Assembly (NCBI GenBank): GCA_020353195.1
Contig: CP070691.1
Location: forward strand, 2,021,040 to 2,057,762
Direction: 5' to 3'
DNA: 36,723 nucleotides
Origin: Phycisphaerales bacterium
GTDB lineage: Bacteria; Planctomycetota; Phycisphaerae; UBA1845
Shown piece by piece: positions 7,801-16,646 of the stretch. Every line of letters starts with the position of its first letter. The first letter of the stretch is position 1. A program made the translations under genes and the position numbers. The notes beneath the pieces are model-generated. The model did not search any database. It was not told the DNA's origin and saw only the letters and a program-made list of their open reading frames with translations.

Positions 7801-10344
7801 GGCGTCTTCGCCGTTGAGTTGGGCCAAGCCGGCCGGGTCTTCCGGCAGCCAGGTGCCGGTATACGGGGCATCCTCGGTGAGGATCGACATGATCTCGCAG
7901 GCATCGTCGTCGAACGTGGCATCGGTGATGTCGAACGCCAGGCTGCTGCCCCCGTCGGTCACCAGTTCGACGAGCGTGCCGGCCGGACTCTCGAGAAACA
8001 CGTCGATGTCCGGTGGTCGGATGGTCTCGATGGAGACGGTCACGTTCACATCGGTGATGATGCCCGGTTCGGTGATCTCGATGATCCCGTCTATGCCAGG
8101 CCCCAACGGCTGGTTGTCGGGCACGTGGATCGGCCCGTGCAGGCTCTGCCGCGACCGGGTGGACACGTTGAGCCCCTCACACACGGGACCGTCGACGTCG
8201 ATCTTCACGCGCGTACCGACCGTGTTGCCCGCGCAATCGCTCACCACCAGCTTGGCGATCCCACTGGCACTCGTGTCGACCGGTTCGATGCTCAGATTGT
8301 TCACCACGGGGTCGCCCGGCGTGAAGGTGCCGACGACCTGGAGGTTCAGGTTGTCAACCAGGTCGATCGAGCAGATGCCGGAATCTCCTACCTGGTCATC
8401 GGTGGCCAGCAGCCAGACCACGTCATCGGCAAAGTCAGGGGTCAGGGTGATGACCGGATCGGCAGCCTCGGCCAGATCCGGAGCAGCGTCATTCAGGAAT
8501 ACGGCCAACTCGTACGTTTCCGTCGGACCGACCTGGGCAGTGGAGCTTTGCGGGTTCACCTCAACATGGTGTGTCCCGGCGGTGCGGGCGACGAAGAATG
8601 CGCCCTGGGCCGGGTAATCGCCGCCGCCGGTCTGGGCACTGTTCCAGTCGCTGACGTCGCTCAGCAGGACGGCTCCGTCCGGATCGTAGACGACCAGCTT
8701 GCCGCCGAACGCGTCGGGGTCCAAGTTCGCCGAGACCGAGCCGCTCGAGTCTCGTTCCGGATCGCCGTCGAGCGCGATGAAGACCCGGTCTCCCGCCTCG
8801 GCCGCGAACGCGTAGAAGTCGCGGTCGTCAGCAGTGTCGATCACGCCGGCGTAGTAGTGTTTGCCGGTGAAGTCGGCGGCGGACACCGTGTCGTTCGGCT
8901 CGCATTCGGCCAGCGGCGACCAGGCCCCCGGAATGCGCCCGACGTGGAAGCGGTAGCGGTGAAGTGTCCTCGTGTTCGAGCTATACGGGGCGTCGTCATC
9001 GTCGAGGATCTGGAGGTAGTGCGTCGCATCCTCGATCATTCTCGCGCCGGCGATGACCGACGACGTCGTGCTGTAGATGTAGCGGAGATCGTTGAACGGC
9101 GAGTTGATGCCGTCGCCGTCATCGTCGTCGTACTCGAGCAGCGTCGTGCCGTCCGGGGCCCAGAAGAGCAATTCGGTGTCGAGTGTGCTGTTGCTCGATC
9201 CGCCGTTGTTGACATAGGCGTAGATGCGGTCGGCGGTGTAGCCGGTGATTGCGTACCAGTCGTGGTCGGCGGGACCCACGAGTTGCCCGCCGTTCAACGG
9301 CAGGGTCATCGGAGTTGCGGTGGCGGGGGAATCGTTCGGCTCGATTTCAGTGATTTCGTACGTGGACGCATCGGCGACGATTAGTGTGTAGGATCCGGTC
9401 GTGCAGGTGGTGCTGCCGTTGTCCACGAAGATGTAGTACTCCTTGCGGGGTCGCAGGGTGACCACGACGAGCTCGTGTTTGGCCGCGGCGGTTGTGCTGG
9501 AGCTGTGGTTCGACGCACCGACGCAGGAATAGGGGAAAACGCCCGGGCAGGCGTCCAGCACGTAGAGTACACCGTCGAAGCCGCTGGACACCAACTCGAT
9601 CGCGTAATCGCCGCGGGCAGGAGGCACGAAGCGGTACACATGGTCAATCCCCGGTGCCGTGGTCGGCGTGGTGCCCGCCACCGCGCAGCGGCCCGTGCCT
9701 TGCGTGAACGTGAAGTCGTTGGCGGCGCCGTCGATGTCGTTCAGTGCCACCGCCGGCAGCACGGACGGCAGTTCCTCGGCCGTGTCGCAGTCGTCGGGCC
9801 CTGCAGCCGGCAAGGGGCCCACGATCAGCGTGAACGGGAAGTTGTCGTATGTGGCGTCGTCGTGGTCCACGCCGATGATGTACTCGACGCCCGGGTCAAG
9901 GCCCGCGTCGATGTGCACCGGACAGGCGCTGCCCGGGGCCCGTGCCCCGGCAAGGAACTCCATGCTGGCGGCCTCGAAGACGTAGATCGTGAACTGACGA
10001 TCCGCGGACCGAAGCGGCGCCCGCTGCCAGGGGATCAGCTGGACACGGTAGGTGTCCGCCGACTCCGGCGTGAAACTGTAGAATACGTCCGGCCCGTCAA
10101 CATAACTACTGATGTCCGGCAGCGCCGGAACGGAAGTGATCGTGTCGTCGGCCAGCACCGTGGTCCCACAGACCATCGCGGGCAGGTGCGGTCCGATGAC
10201 CTCCGCAGCGGCGATGGTATCGTTGGCCGGCCCCGGCGGGAGCGGAACCCCCGCCGCCTCTGGCGCCGGGACCGCGAACACCATTGCCACCGACAGAACC
10301 AGCGTTGGCACTGTCAGCCGTGCGTCCTTCCACTCACTAGACAT
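4861..10344 (-). CDS. Secreted multi-domain protein with PPC-like and three P-domains
   Basis: 1827 residues. The start ATG 10344 is chosen because it gives a signal peptide (LTVPTLVLSVAMVFAVPA) and follows GAGGAG at 10 nt; the longer upstream frame has no such features. Four PPC-like sandwiches lie at about residues 36-178, 183-325, 333-470 and 478-615. Three P-domain-like regions (proprotein convertase P type, with ITD/VSDV-V-V...D-DV-L-SP...W-L) lie at about 737-876, 998-1146 and 1345-1476. They are interleaved with five copies of a 60-70-residue module carrying FTPGD and VTD-SGN (about 655, 892, 1162, 1255, 1494). A module starting MDIKPG...GVLPIALLGT sits at 1568-1707. No protease or other catalytic triad is present, although PPC and P-domains normally accompany secreted proteases. 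Function is unknown; it is probably an extracellular binding or scaffold protein. It is divergent from the subtilase gene. Confidence 0.88.
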   Translation of the reverse strand: MSSEWKDARLTVPTLVLSVAMVFAVPAPEAAGVPLPPGPANDTIAAAEVIGPHLPAMVCGTTVLADDTITSVPALPDISSYVDGPDVFYSFTPESADTYRVQLIPWQRAPLRSADRQFTIYVFEAASMEFLAGARAPGSACPVHIDAGLDPGVEYIIGVDHDDATYDNFPFTLIVGPLPAAGPDDCDTAEELPSVLPAVALNDIDGAANDFTFTQGTGRCAVAGTTPTTAPGIDHVYRFVPPARGDYAIELVSSGFDGVLYVLDACPGVFPYSCVGASNHSSSTTAAAKHELVVVTLRPRKEYYIFVDNGSTTCTTGSYTLIVADASTYEITEIEPNDSPATATPMTLPLNGGQLVGPADHDWYAITGYTADRIYAYVNNGGSSNSTLDTELLFWAPDGTTLLEYDDDDGDGINSPFNDLRYIYSTTSSVIAGARMIEDATHYLQILDDDDAPYSSNTRTLHRYRFHVGRIPGAWSPLAECEPNDTVSAADFTGKHYYAGVIDTADDRDFYAFAAEAGDRVFIALDGDPERDSSGSVSANLDPDAFGGKLVVYDPDGAVLLSDVSDWNSAQTGGGDYPAQGAFFVARTAGTHHVEVNPQSSTAQVGPTETYELAVFLNDAAPDLAEAADPVITLTPDFADDVVWLLATDDQVGDSGICSIDLVDNLNLQVVGTFTPGDPVVNNLSIEPVDTSASGIAKLVVSDCAGNTVGTRVKIDVDGPVCEGLNVSTRSRQSLHGPIHVPDNQPLGPGIDGIIEITEPGIITDVNVTVSIETIRPPDIDVFLESPAGTLVELVTDGGSSLAFDITDATFDDDACEIMSILTEDAPYTGTWLPEDPAGLAQLNGEDAQGVWKLNVRDDSPYANGGARLARWRLDVAASFGGPESFVGTATDLGPGGGIQSIVLSEGVNTQLNLPADFTPGDQEVVHTVTLIDTAADGSGTVTVTDTSENTCHSAISLSGLPDNTAPANSGWVTTDLTFHKEVQSEVPQSDPSGVVSSIAVPDSILVGQVEVDLTIDTENVGRLASTLSHNGEVASLVNRVGMEQRADAGLTKDNIEITLDDDAPQADDAHMEPALGSIEFVGLHQPGGRAEFIGDGVTGDNRDNMLFTLAGLDSAGDWDLMVGDFRAFGSNTSVFRRWAMTIQSPCGPDRYVGTAMDPAPGAGICSIGLTDGAANVTVVTDLTPGDEIVDYRVELIDASMSGWGILEITDCSGNVVSVPVDLTSADADVSLPTVDGNLDVAAAQFVGLATDDRSGDTGIVSVELAPFSHNLQFVSVSPDPPDGAAGVGFVVGLIDPAANGRGYVRVTDTCGWRSHVRVEIDALPPICTGSVGNRIRYFSGDLSVPIPDGDAAGITSNIPVTETDQVSDVDVTVNITHAFDDDIDLMLISPAAVTAFTDIGSLGNDFIDTTLDDEAAGPMPDTSSAAPFTGAFQPEDGPALYVLDGVPASGTYTLSVTDDKIDDTGTLDSWSLLIESPTFPQAFDGRAEDGRTHDLGVCSVELLDGAVNTVLTIDPAFTPGDAIVRYQVELDNPECDGEGMVRVTGCSGNVADEFVQLASASPPTQTNMDIKPGFCPNSFNCQSHGVLPIALLGTADFDVTTVDPASVRLSRADGLGGSAAVHEGPLGPRSTIEDAGTPFAGPYCACHELNGDGFDDLSLNFRVDDLVAALELGGLPPGLIVELAVTGRQGDGCRFVATDCVRLVPPSTPPGLVAVESTASEAWIWATPLDRQLDGGGFANFERSYPTTTMVTLNASPLVDGRAFFRWEADGQPQPIGVTTLDLEIGGPSTAVRAIYYSPVGQEIEPGQAEQIDIKPIGGTMHPPRR

Positions 10345-11044
10345 GCCGTTTCCGCTCCTCGAGAACGATGCTGCCCGTACGCACGATCGGCCCTCGCGCG
10401 CTGCCTTCGCCGTCCGGAAGGCTGAAAGCCACGGGGCCTGAAGCCGCGAATCGACGCTCTGCCTAGGATGTATGAACACGGCGCCGCGGCATGCGGGTGA
10501 GTGCAGCGTGAGCGTGATGCAGAGCAGCCCGGAACGCTGCGATGTGGCCTTTCCGGGATCGGTCACCGCCAAGAGGCGAACCACACCTGCCCGTGAGCAT
10601 GCGCACCACGCGCGGCCCGCCCCGCCCTTTCCACTTCCATCCGCACGACACGCCCGGGAGCGCGAGAGGCACCCCCGCGCGTGCCCGCAACGCTTCCTTC
10701 CAGGAACCCAGATCGACCCTTCAGTTAAACGGATCGGCGCAGCGAAGTCAAGGCGGGACCCGTTGTCAAAGACGCTTTGCATGCTGCCGCTTCGGCGCCG
10801 GAGCGGGCGAGCCGTACGGAGAATCCGGCGCGCACACGGGTTCCCATCAGTTCCGCAAGGCGTTGTCGCCCAACATGTTGCGCCTCGTCGAGTGCCGTCG
10901 CGTCTGCAGCGAAATGCCGCGACGGCAAGCCGCTTGCCGATGTTGCACCGGCGCGCGGGCGATCGGCTCGGATTCGCACGCCGCGCAGCGAGCCGCCGGA
11001 CAGAACTCAGCGCCGATGCAAGAAACTGCAACCCGCCGAATGCG

Positions 11045-11073
11045 TTGTATTCGCCGGGCCGATACGCGATAAT
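11045..11073 (+). promoter_or_regulatory. Candidate sigma-70-type promoter for the subtilase gene
   Basis: TTGTAT, 17 nt, GATAAT, in the only AT-rich stretch of the divergent gap. The -10 matches consensus at 5 of 6 positions and the -35 at 3 of 6. The leader to the GTG start would be about 180 nt. Weak but correctly spaced. Confidence 0.35.
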
Positions 11074-11246
11074 AAATAATGAGCGGGGTGTTCCAGCATG
11101 ACTTGAACGGCCTGTGCGCCGGACCGACCGGCCGTCGGCACGGCCCAAGGAACCCCCCACCCGAAAGCCTCGGCGTCGGCGTATTGGATACGCCGGGTGA
11201 AGGAATCTCAACGCCGTCATCGATCATCGAGTGAGAGTAAGTGGAC

Positions 11247-11252
11247 AGGGGG
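11247..11252 (+). promoter_or_regulatory. Shine-Dalgarno deciding the GTG start of the subtilase
   Basis: AGGGGG ends 6 nt before GTG 11259. The alternative in-frame GTG at 11241 has no comparable upstream site, and would itself lie just upstream of this motif. Confidence 0.55.
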
Positions 11253-11258
11253 TCTGCG

Positions 11259-14200
11259 GTGATCCTGAATGAGTCGAGTCGATGGACTGCCTGGCCGTTC
11301 GCGTGGCTGGGCATCGTTGTCGTGTTGTGCGCCACCGCCGTCGCGGGCGCGCAGAAGCCGGCGCGCGAGCCGGTGGAGCCGTCACTTGCCCAGTCGCCGA
11401 CGTACTTCTATGACGCCGGGGGGAAGCGGGCGATCACAGAGTCGGAAACGGAATGGCTCGTCCACGTTCCTATGGGGAAACGCGACGGGGCTGACGCGGC
11501 TGAACGCCCCGCGTTCCTGCCGCCCCGCGTCGTCGCGGCGGAGTTGCCGGAGTCGACCAGACGTCTCGAAGAGCACATGGAGGCGAGAGGGTTTCATGTC
11601 GTGCGTGGCGGCGACCGGGCCGGTGTCGACGATCTGCCCGGCGTAGCGTACACGTTGCCGGTTCTCTATCGGGTCGGCGGCAGCGCCCCTCTGTATCTGA
11701 CCGCCGACATCATCGCGCAATTCAGGCACGATGTGAATGAAGCGAGAATCCGGGCGGTGGCGGATTCCGTCGGCTGCGCGCTGACGCGGTGCCGGTGGGG
11801 CGAGCGCCGGTACATTCTGACCGTGCGCGACGTCACGGCGGTACATCCCGTGGCCGTTGCGAACTATCTCCACGAGCGTCCGGACCTGACCCGCTACGCC
11901 CATCCCGACTTCTTCGTGCCCAAAGTGACGTTCTCGCCCCCGATCATCAATGATCCTTACTATCTCAGTCATCAGTGGCATCTGGACGGCGATGTGCTCA
12001 AGGGGGCGGACGCCAACAGTGACGTGAATGTGGAAACCGCCTGGGACAGCATTCACGGACCGACGGCGCAGGGCAGCCCGACGGTCCGCGTGTCGATTCT
12101 GGACGAATGCGTCGAGAAATGGCACCCGGACTTGTTTCCGAACTTCGCGGCGGGGATCGATCTCGATCACGATCCGCCCGACGACGACCCGAGTCCGGAC
12201 GCGGGGCAGCGTCACGGGACGGCCTGTGCGGGTTTGGCCGTGGCGAAGGGGAATACGATCGGTGTCCGCGGTGCGGCCCCGGAATGCGGGCTGATCGGCG
12301 TCAAGTTCTTCGGCGCGACGATCAGCGAGATGGCCGACGGGTTCTACTTCAGCGTGGATCCGGACAACAACGGGGACCACAGCGACGGCGCCTCCGTGCT
12401 CAGCAACAGTTGGGGGTTCGCCGACGGTACGCTCCAGCCGCCCGACGTGGTCGCCGCGATCAACTTCGCCGCCGTCAGCGGGCGCAACGGGTTGGGCTGC
12501 CTGGTGCTTTTCGCCGCCGGCAACGACGACCACACGGTCAACGGACTGTCGGCTCTGGGGCAACTGCCGACGACGATGTCCGTCGGAGGCACCAACAGCC
12601 ACGCCAAGCACACCGAATTCAGCAACGTGGGCCCGGAGGTGGGCATCACCGCCCCGACCAACGATCGCGGCGACGACGGCGTTCGGGAGCCGTGGCTGAA
12701 CATCACGACGGTGGATAACCAGGGTTCGAGCGGGTACAACGGCTTGGACGATCTCGACTACACGGACGAGTTCGGGGGTACGAGTGCGGCCACTCCGCTG
12801 GCAGCGGGCGTGCTGGCCCTGATCCTGTCGCAGGACGAGACCCTGACCGCTGTTGGGGCGCGCGCCATCCTGCAACACACCGCCGCCCGCCCGGACGCAC
12901 CTTACGGTCGGTTCGACGGGATCAGCTCGCACAGTCACCGGTTCGGGTACGGCCGGTGTGACGCGGGGGCGGCGGTTGCCGCCGCCGCAGCAGGGCGCCG
13001 GTGGCCCGACCGCATCGACAACCTCAACGCGAGCCCGACCGGTGACGACGTTACGCTGACCTGGGACACACCGGCGAACGATTACGCGGGAAGCCTGCTG
13101 GTCCGATCGGACCGGCCCTTCGCATGGACGCCGACCGACGGCGAGACGTACAACCTGTACGACGTAGTGGCGCCCGGCGTGGAGGTGATCTACGTCGGTT
13201 TCGGCGGCGTGCACGTCGACGTCGGGGCATCGGCGGGCGGGTTCTTTTACGGCGTCTATCCGCACAGTGCGGCTCGCTACTGGGGATTCGGCGCCGCCGC
13301 CCACGTGATCCGGGATGGGATCGTCGTCTTCCAAGACAACTCGGAAGGCGCGGACCCCGGATGGACCCACGGCGGAGCAGGCGATGAATGGACACGGGGA
13401 ACGCCCACCTCGGCGCCCTCCATCTTCTCGCAGTTGGTGACCGGCAGCGGGCCGCTGGCGGGGTTGGCGGGGACGCGGGCCATCGGCGGGGACCAGTGCT
13501 GGGGCACCGACCTGAATTCCATCTACGACGCCGGCGCCGACGCCTACCTGCAAACGCCGTTGATCAACCTCACCGGCGTCAGCGCACCGGTGTTTCTCGA
13601 ATACTATGACTGGTGTCTGCTGGAGACGTTCTACGACCGCTGCACGGTCGAGGTTGTTGACGCCGACGACAACTTTCTGGGCTACCTCGATCCGGACACC
13701 GGTGGCGATTACGACTGGACGCTCCGTGTCTTGGACCTGACGCCGTTCGCCGTGAAGCCGATCAAGGTCCGGTTCCGCATCACGTCCGACGCCATACTGC
13801 AACGCGACGGCTGGTTCATCGATGATGTGCGGATTACCGTGGCGGGCAACGTCCCGCTGCCGCCGCTGGCGCGTGACGTCTACGTCGAGACGACCGAGAA
13901 CACCGCTGTCGACGTGCTGCTGATAGGCTCCGACCCGAATCCGGGGTCCGTGCTGTCCTACGTCATCACGTCGCTGCCCCCGCACGGCACGCTGTACGAC
14001 CCTAACGGATCGGGATCGGGCGAGATCACGTCAGTTCCCTACACGTTAGCCGCTAACGGTCCGGCAGTCTCATTCGACCCCGCCACCGACTACCAGGGCC
14101 CGGACTCGTTCACCTATCGGGTCACCGACGGCGGGCTGGAATCCAACCAGGCGGAAGTGTCCCTGTCGATCGGGACGCCGACGACGATCGACAGCCATCC

Positions 14201-16538
14201 GTTGGACACCGACCCCGGCTGGATCACGGAGGGCGACTGGGCATTCGGCGTTCCGCTGGGTCTGGGCGGAGATCCATCGTCGGGCTATACGGGGGTCAAC
14301 GTGTACGGGTATAACCTCGGCGGCGCATATCCGGACGATCTGCCGCCGCGCCACCTGACCACGCTTCCGATGAACTGCGCGGGGCTCTCGCGGGTCACGC
14401 TCGACTTCGCCCGCTGGCTGGGTGTGGAGGCGGGCAGCTTCGACAACGCCAGCATTGCGGTCTCCAGCGATGGTGTCCTGTGGGAGACCGTCTGGGCTCA
14501 CTCGGGAGACGACCTGGTGGAGACGTCGTGGAGCCTGCAGTCGTACAACATCGGGGCCGTGGCCGACGATGAGCCGTTCGTGCAGGTCCGCTGGACCATG
14601 GGTCCGACCGACGGGAACACCACGTTTGCCGGATGGAACCTCGACGATATCGAGATCCGGGCCATCGGAACGCCTCAGGGCAATCAACCGCCGTTGGCGC
14701 GGGCGATCCATGTAGAGACTGCCGAGAACATCCCGGTGGACGTCGTGCTCGAGGCCACGGACGCCGATGGCGACCCGCTGACGTATACCATCGTGGAGTT
14801 GCCCGCCAGCGGGGCGCTCTTTGATTCGAACGGGGTCGAGATCACGGCGGCCCCGTATCCGCTGGCCGGTGGCGGGCGGGTGGTGACCTACCAGCCCGAC
14901 CCCGGCTTCACCGACCTCGACGGGTTGGCCTACCGGGCCGACGACGGCTCGCTCGACTCCAACGTGGCGGCGGTGACAATATTGGTCATCGACTCTGCGC
15001 CGTTCCCTTACACTGACGGGTTCGAGTTCGGGCCCGCGCTGGCGGGTCACTGGGTCGCCGCGTCCACGAACGTGGGGCGGATCCTCGTCACTGACGAGAA
15101 CGGTCCGATCGGCTCGTATCACGTGACGATGGACTCCGCGTTGGCGGGGGCATACAGCCTGAACGAGCTGACGCTGGCCATCGATCTGGAGGGCGCCTCC
15201 AACGTGCTGCTGGAATACAGTTGGCGCGATTTCGGTGACGAGGCGGACCCGCTACCCGCCAGTTGGGACGGTTCATTCGAAGGCGACGGCGTGGCGGTCA
15301 GCGAGGACGGCGTCACCTGGCACCGGATCGCCGACCTGTTCGACGCGACGCGAACCGACGGCGACGAAGACGCCGACGGCGCAATCTGGCCGCGGGCCGG
15401 ATGGTATCAGACCGTGACCCTGGATCTCGACGCCGCGGTGGCCGCAGCCGGCATCGGTTACAACAAGACATTCCGCATTCGCTTTCAACAGTATGACAAC
15501 AACCCCATCGCCACCGACGGCATCGCCATCGACAACGTGGGCGTATTGCAGGGCACCGACGATCCGCAGATCGTCACCACCGCGCTTCCGCCCGGGACCG
15601 TGGGCGATCCGTATGGGCCGGTGATGATCGACACGATCGGCGGCGACCCTCCACTGATCTGGTCCGCGCCGATCGTCTACGGAGAAGAGTCGTTGGGTGA
15701 CAGCCTGTTCGCCACTAACGGCGTCGCCCAGAACTGGCACGGTGACGACCTGGTCTTCGACCACCCGCTGCCGTTTACGTTCACCTTCTACGGGCAGACC
15801 TACTCGAGCATCCGCATCGCCACGGACGGGTGGATCAACTTCGGACCGCACGTGGGCTCGACCTACAACAACAGCGCGGTCCTGCTCGCTGCCAACGTGC
15901 GGATCGCCGTCTTGTGGGACGACCTGCGCACCGACATCGGCAACAGCGATATCTACATCGACGAGAGCGTCTCCGGGCAGATCGCCGTTCGGTGGGCGGC
16001 GGTGACGCGGTCGGCTGACAATCAACCATGCAATTTCAGCGCGACCCTATTCGACGATGGGCGCATGCGCTTCGACTACGGCGGCGGGAACACGCCGCTG
16101 ACCGCAACGGTTGGCGTTTCGGCCGGCGACAGCGAGCGGTATTACCTGGCCTCCTACGATGCCCAGCCGGACCTGGGCAACGTCGATTCGCTGATGCTGG
16201 ATTTCTCGCGCCTGCCTCCGGGCCTCGGCCTCGACGCCAGCGGGGTAGTCAGCGGGACGCCGACCGACGCCGGTGCGTACAAACCGATCTTCGCCATCGA
16301 GGACCAGTCCGGGCGAACCGATTCGAAGATGCTCCCCATTATCGTCACGACCGGCGTTTTCGGCGACTACGACCAGGACGGCGACACCGACCTGGACGAT
16401 TTCCCGTGGTTCGTGTCGTGCCTCGAGCAGATCGAGCCGTCGCCGGAGTGTCTGGACGTGTTCGACGATGACGGCAACGGCAGCATCGACCTGCGCGATT
16501 ACGCAATGTTCCAGCTTGCGTTCACCGGGCCGATGTGA
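11259..16538 (+). CDS. Subtilase-family (S8) secreted protease with dockerin-like C-terminus
   Basis: 1759 residues from GTG 11259, beginning with a hydrophobic signal segment (WLGIVVVLCATAVAGA). A propeptide-like region covers about 30-240. The catalytic domain follows with Asp282 (SILDECVEKWHPDL), His319 (QRHGTACAG), oxyanion Asn422 (AAGND) and Ser509 (GGTSAATPLAAG), so all S8 residues are present; the usual D-x-G around Asp is DEC. Downstream are an Fn3-like region (585-685), three jelly-roll or MAM-like sandwiches (about 688-864, 974-1137, 1247-1430), two cadherin-like repeats (865-970, 1144-1243), a putative-Ig (He_PIG) domain apparently split by a ~170-residue insert (1437-1697), and a terminal dockerin-like pair (GDYDQDGDTDLDDF ... 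DDDGNGSIDLRDY). It probably cleaves proteins outside the cell or on its surface. No P-domain is present, unlike many large subtilases, while the divergent neighbour has three. Confidence 0.93.
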   Translation: MILNESSRWTAWPFAWLGIVVVLCATAVAGAQKPAREPVEPSLAQSPTYFYDAGGKRAITESETEWLVHVPMGKRDGADAAERPAFLPPRVVAAELPESTRRLEEHMEARGFHVVRGGDRAGVDDLPGVAYTLPVLYRVGGSAPLYLTADIIAQFRHDVNEARIRAVADSVGCALTRCRWGERRYILTVRDVTAVHPVAVANYLHERPDLTRYAHPDFFVPKVTFSPPIINDPYYLSHQWHLDGDVLKGADANSDVNVETAWDSIHGPTAQGSPTVRVSILDECVEKWHPDLFPNFAAGIDLDHDPPDDDPSPDAGQRHGTACAGLAVAKGNTIGVRGAAPECGLIGVKFFGATISEMADGFYFSVDPDNNGDHSDGASVLSNSWGFADGTLQPPDVVAAINFAAVSGRNGLGCLVLFAAGNDDHTVNGLSALGQLPTTMSVGGTNSHAKHTEFSNVGPEVGITAPTNDRGDDGVREPWLNITTVDNQGSSGYNGLDDLDYTDEFGGTSAATPLAAGVLALILSQDETLTAVGARAILQHTAARPDAPYGRFDGISSHSHRFGYGRCDAGAAVAAAAAGRRWPDRIDNLNASPTGDDVTLTWDTPANDYAGSLLVRSDRPFAWTPTDGETYNLYDVVAPGVEVIYVGFGGVHVDVGASAGGFFYGVYPHSAARYWGFGAAAHVIRDGIVVFQDNSEGADPGWTHGGAGDEWTRGTPTSAPSIFSQLVTGSGPLAGLAGTRAIGGDQCWGTDLNSIYDAGADAYLQTPLINLTGVSAPVFLEYYDWCLLETFYDRCTVEVVDADDNFLGYLDPDTGGDYDWTLRVLDLTPFAVKPIKVRFRITSDAILQRDGWFIDDVRITVAGNVPLPPLARDVYVETTENTAVDVLLIGSDPNPGSVLSYVITSLPPHGTLYDPNGSGSGEITSVPYTLAANGPAVSFDPATDYQGPDSFTYRVTDGGLESNQAEVSLSIGTPTTIDSHPLDTDPGWITEGDWAFGVPLGLGGDPSSGYTGVNVYGYNLGGAYPDDLPPRHLTTLPMNCAGLSRVTLDFARWLGVEAGSFDNASIAVSSDGVLWETVWAHSGDDLVETSWSLQSYNIGAVADDEPFVQVRWTMGPTDGNTTFAGWNLDDIEIRAIGTPQGNQPPLARAIHVETAENIPVDVVLEATDADGDPLTYTIVELPASGALFDSNGVEITAAPYPLAGGGRVVTYQPDPGFTDLDGLAYRADDGSLDSNVAAVTILVIDSAPFPYTDGFEFGPALAGHWVAASTNVGRILVTDENGPIGSYHVTMDSALAGAYSLNELTLAIDLEGASNVLLEYSWRDFGDEADPLPASWDGSFEGDGVAVSEDGVTWHRIADLFDATRTDGDEDADGAIWPRAGWYQTVTLDLDAAVAAAGIGYNKTFRIRFQQYDNNPIATDGIAIDNVGVLQGTDDPQIVTTALPPGTVGDPYGPVMIDTIGGDPPLIWSAPIVYGEESLGDSLFATNGVAQNWHGDDLVFDHPLPFTFTFYGQTYSSIRIATDGWINFGPHVGSTYNNSAVLLAANVRIAVLWDDLRTDIGNSDIYIDESVSGQIAVRWAAVTRSADNQPCNFSATLFDDGRMRFDYGGGNTPLTATVGVSAGDSERYYLASYDAQPDLGNVDSLMLDFSRLPPGLGLDASGVVSGTPTDAGAYKPIFAIEDQSGRTDSKMLPIIVTTGVFGDYDQDGDTDLDDFPWFVSCLEQIEPSPECLDVFDDDGNGSIDLRDYAMFQLAFTGPM

Positions 16539-16646
16539 CCTCCGGGTCCGAACCGCGAGTGGACAAACCCCCGGGCTTCGACGCGCGCACGCGCTTGGAG
16601 CACGTTCGGCCGGGTCGGCCGGGCAATCCCTGGTGTGAGCCGCCGA

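Larger units (their letters stand above)
10345..11258. other. ~900 bp divergent intergenic region
   Basis: It lies between the starts of the P-domain protein (minus) and the subtilase (plus), so it must hold promoters for both. Open frames cross it on both strands, but none has a ribosome-binding site plus coding character. The longest is an N-terminal continuation of the minus-strand gene that would precede its signal peptide. An AT-rich patch at about 11061-11090 is the best promoter candidate. No RNA gene or repeat was recognised. Confidence 0.5.

Noticed and set aside
6535..9384. Long plus-strand open frame (949 codons) opposite the P-domain gene
   Set aside because: Arg/Val/Gly-rich translation with no domains, typical antisense shadow in GC-rich DNA; the minus frame has signal peptide and recognisable domains.
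10345..11220. N-terminal extension of the P-domain protein to 11220
   Set aside because: The extension is Arg/Ala/Cys-rich, would precede the signal peptide and would nearly reach the divergent subtilase start; ATG 10344 has a ribosome-binding site.
11382..13985. Long minus-strand open frame (867 codons) opposite the subtilase
   Set aside because: It lies antisense to intact catalytic motifs of the subtilase and shows no protein-like features.
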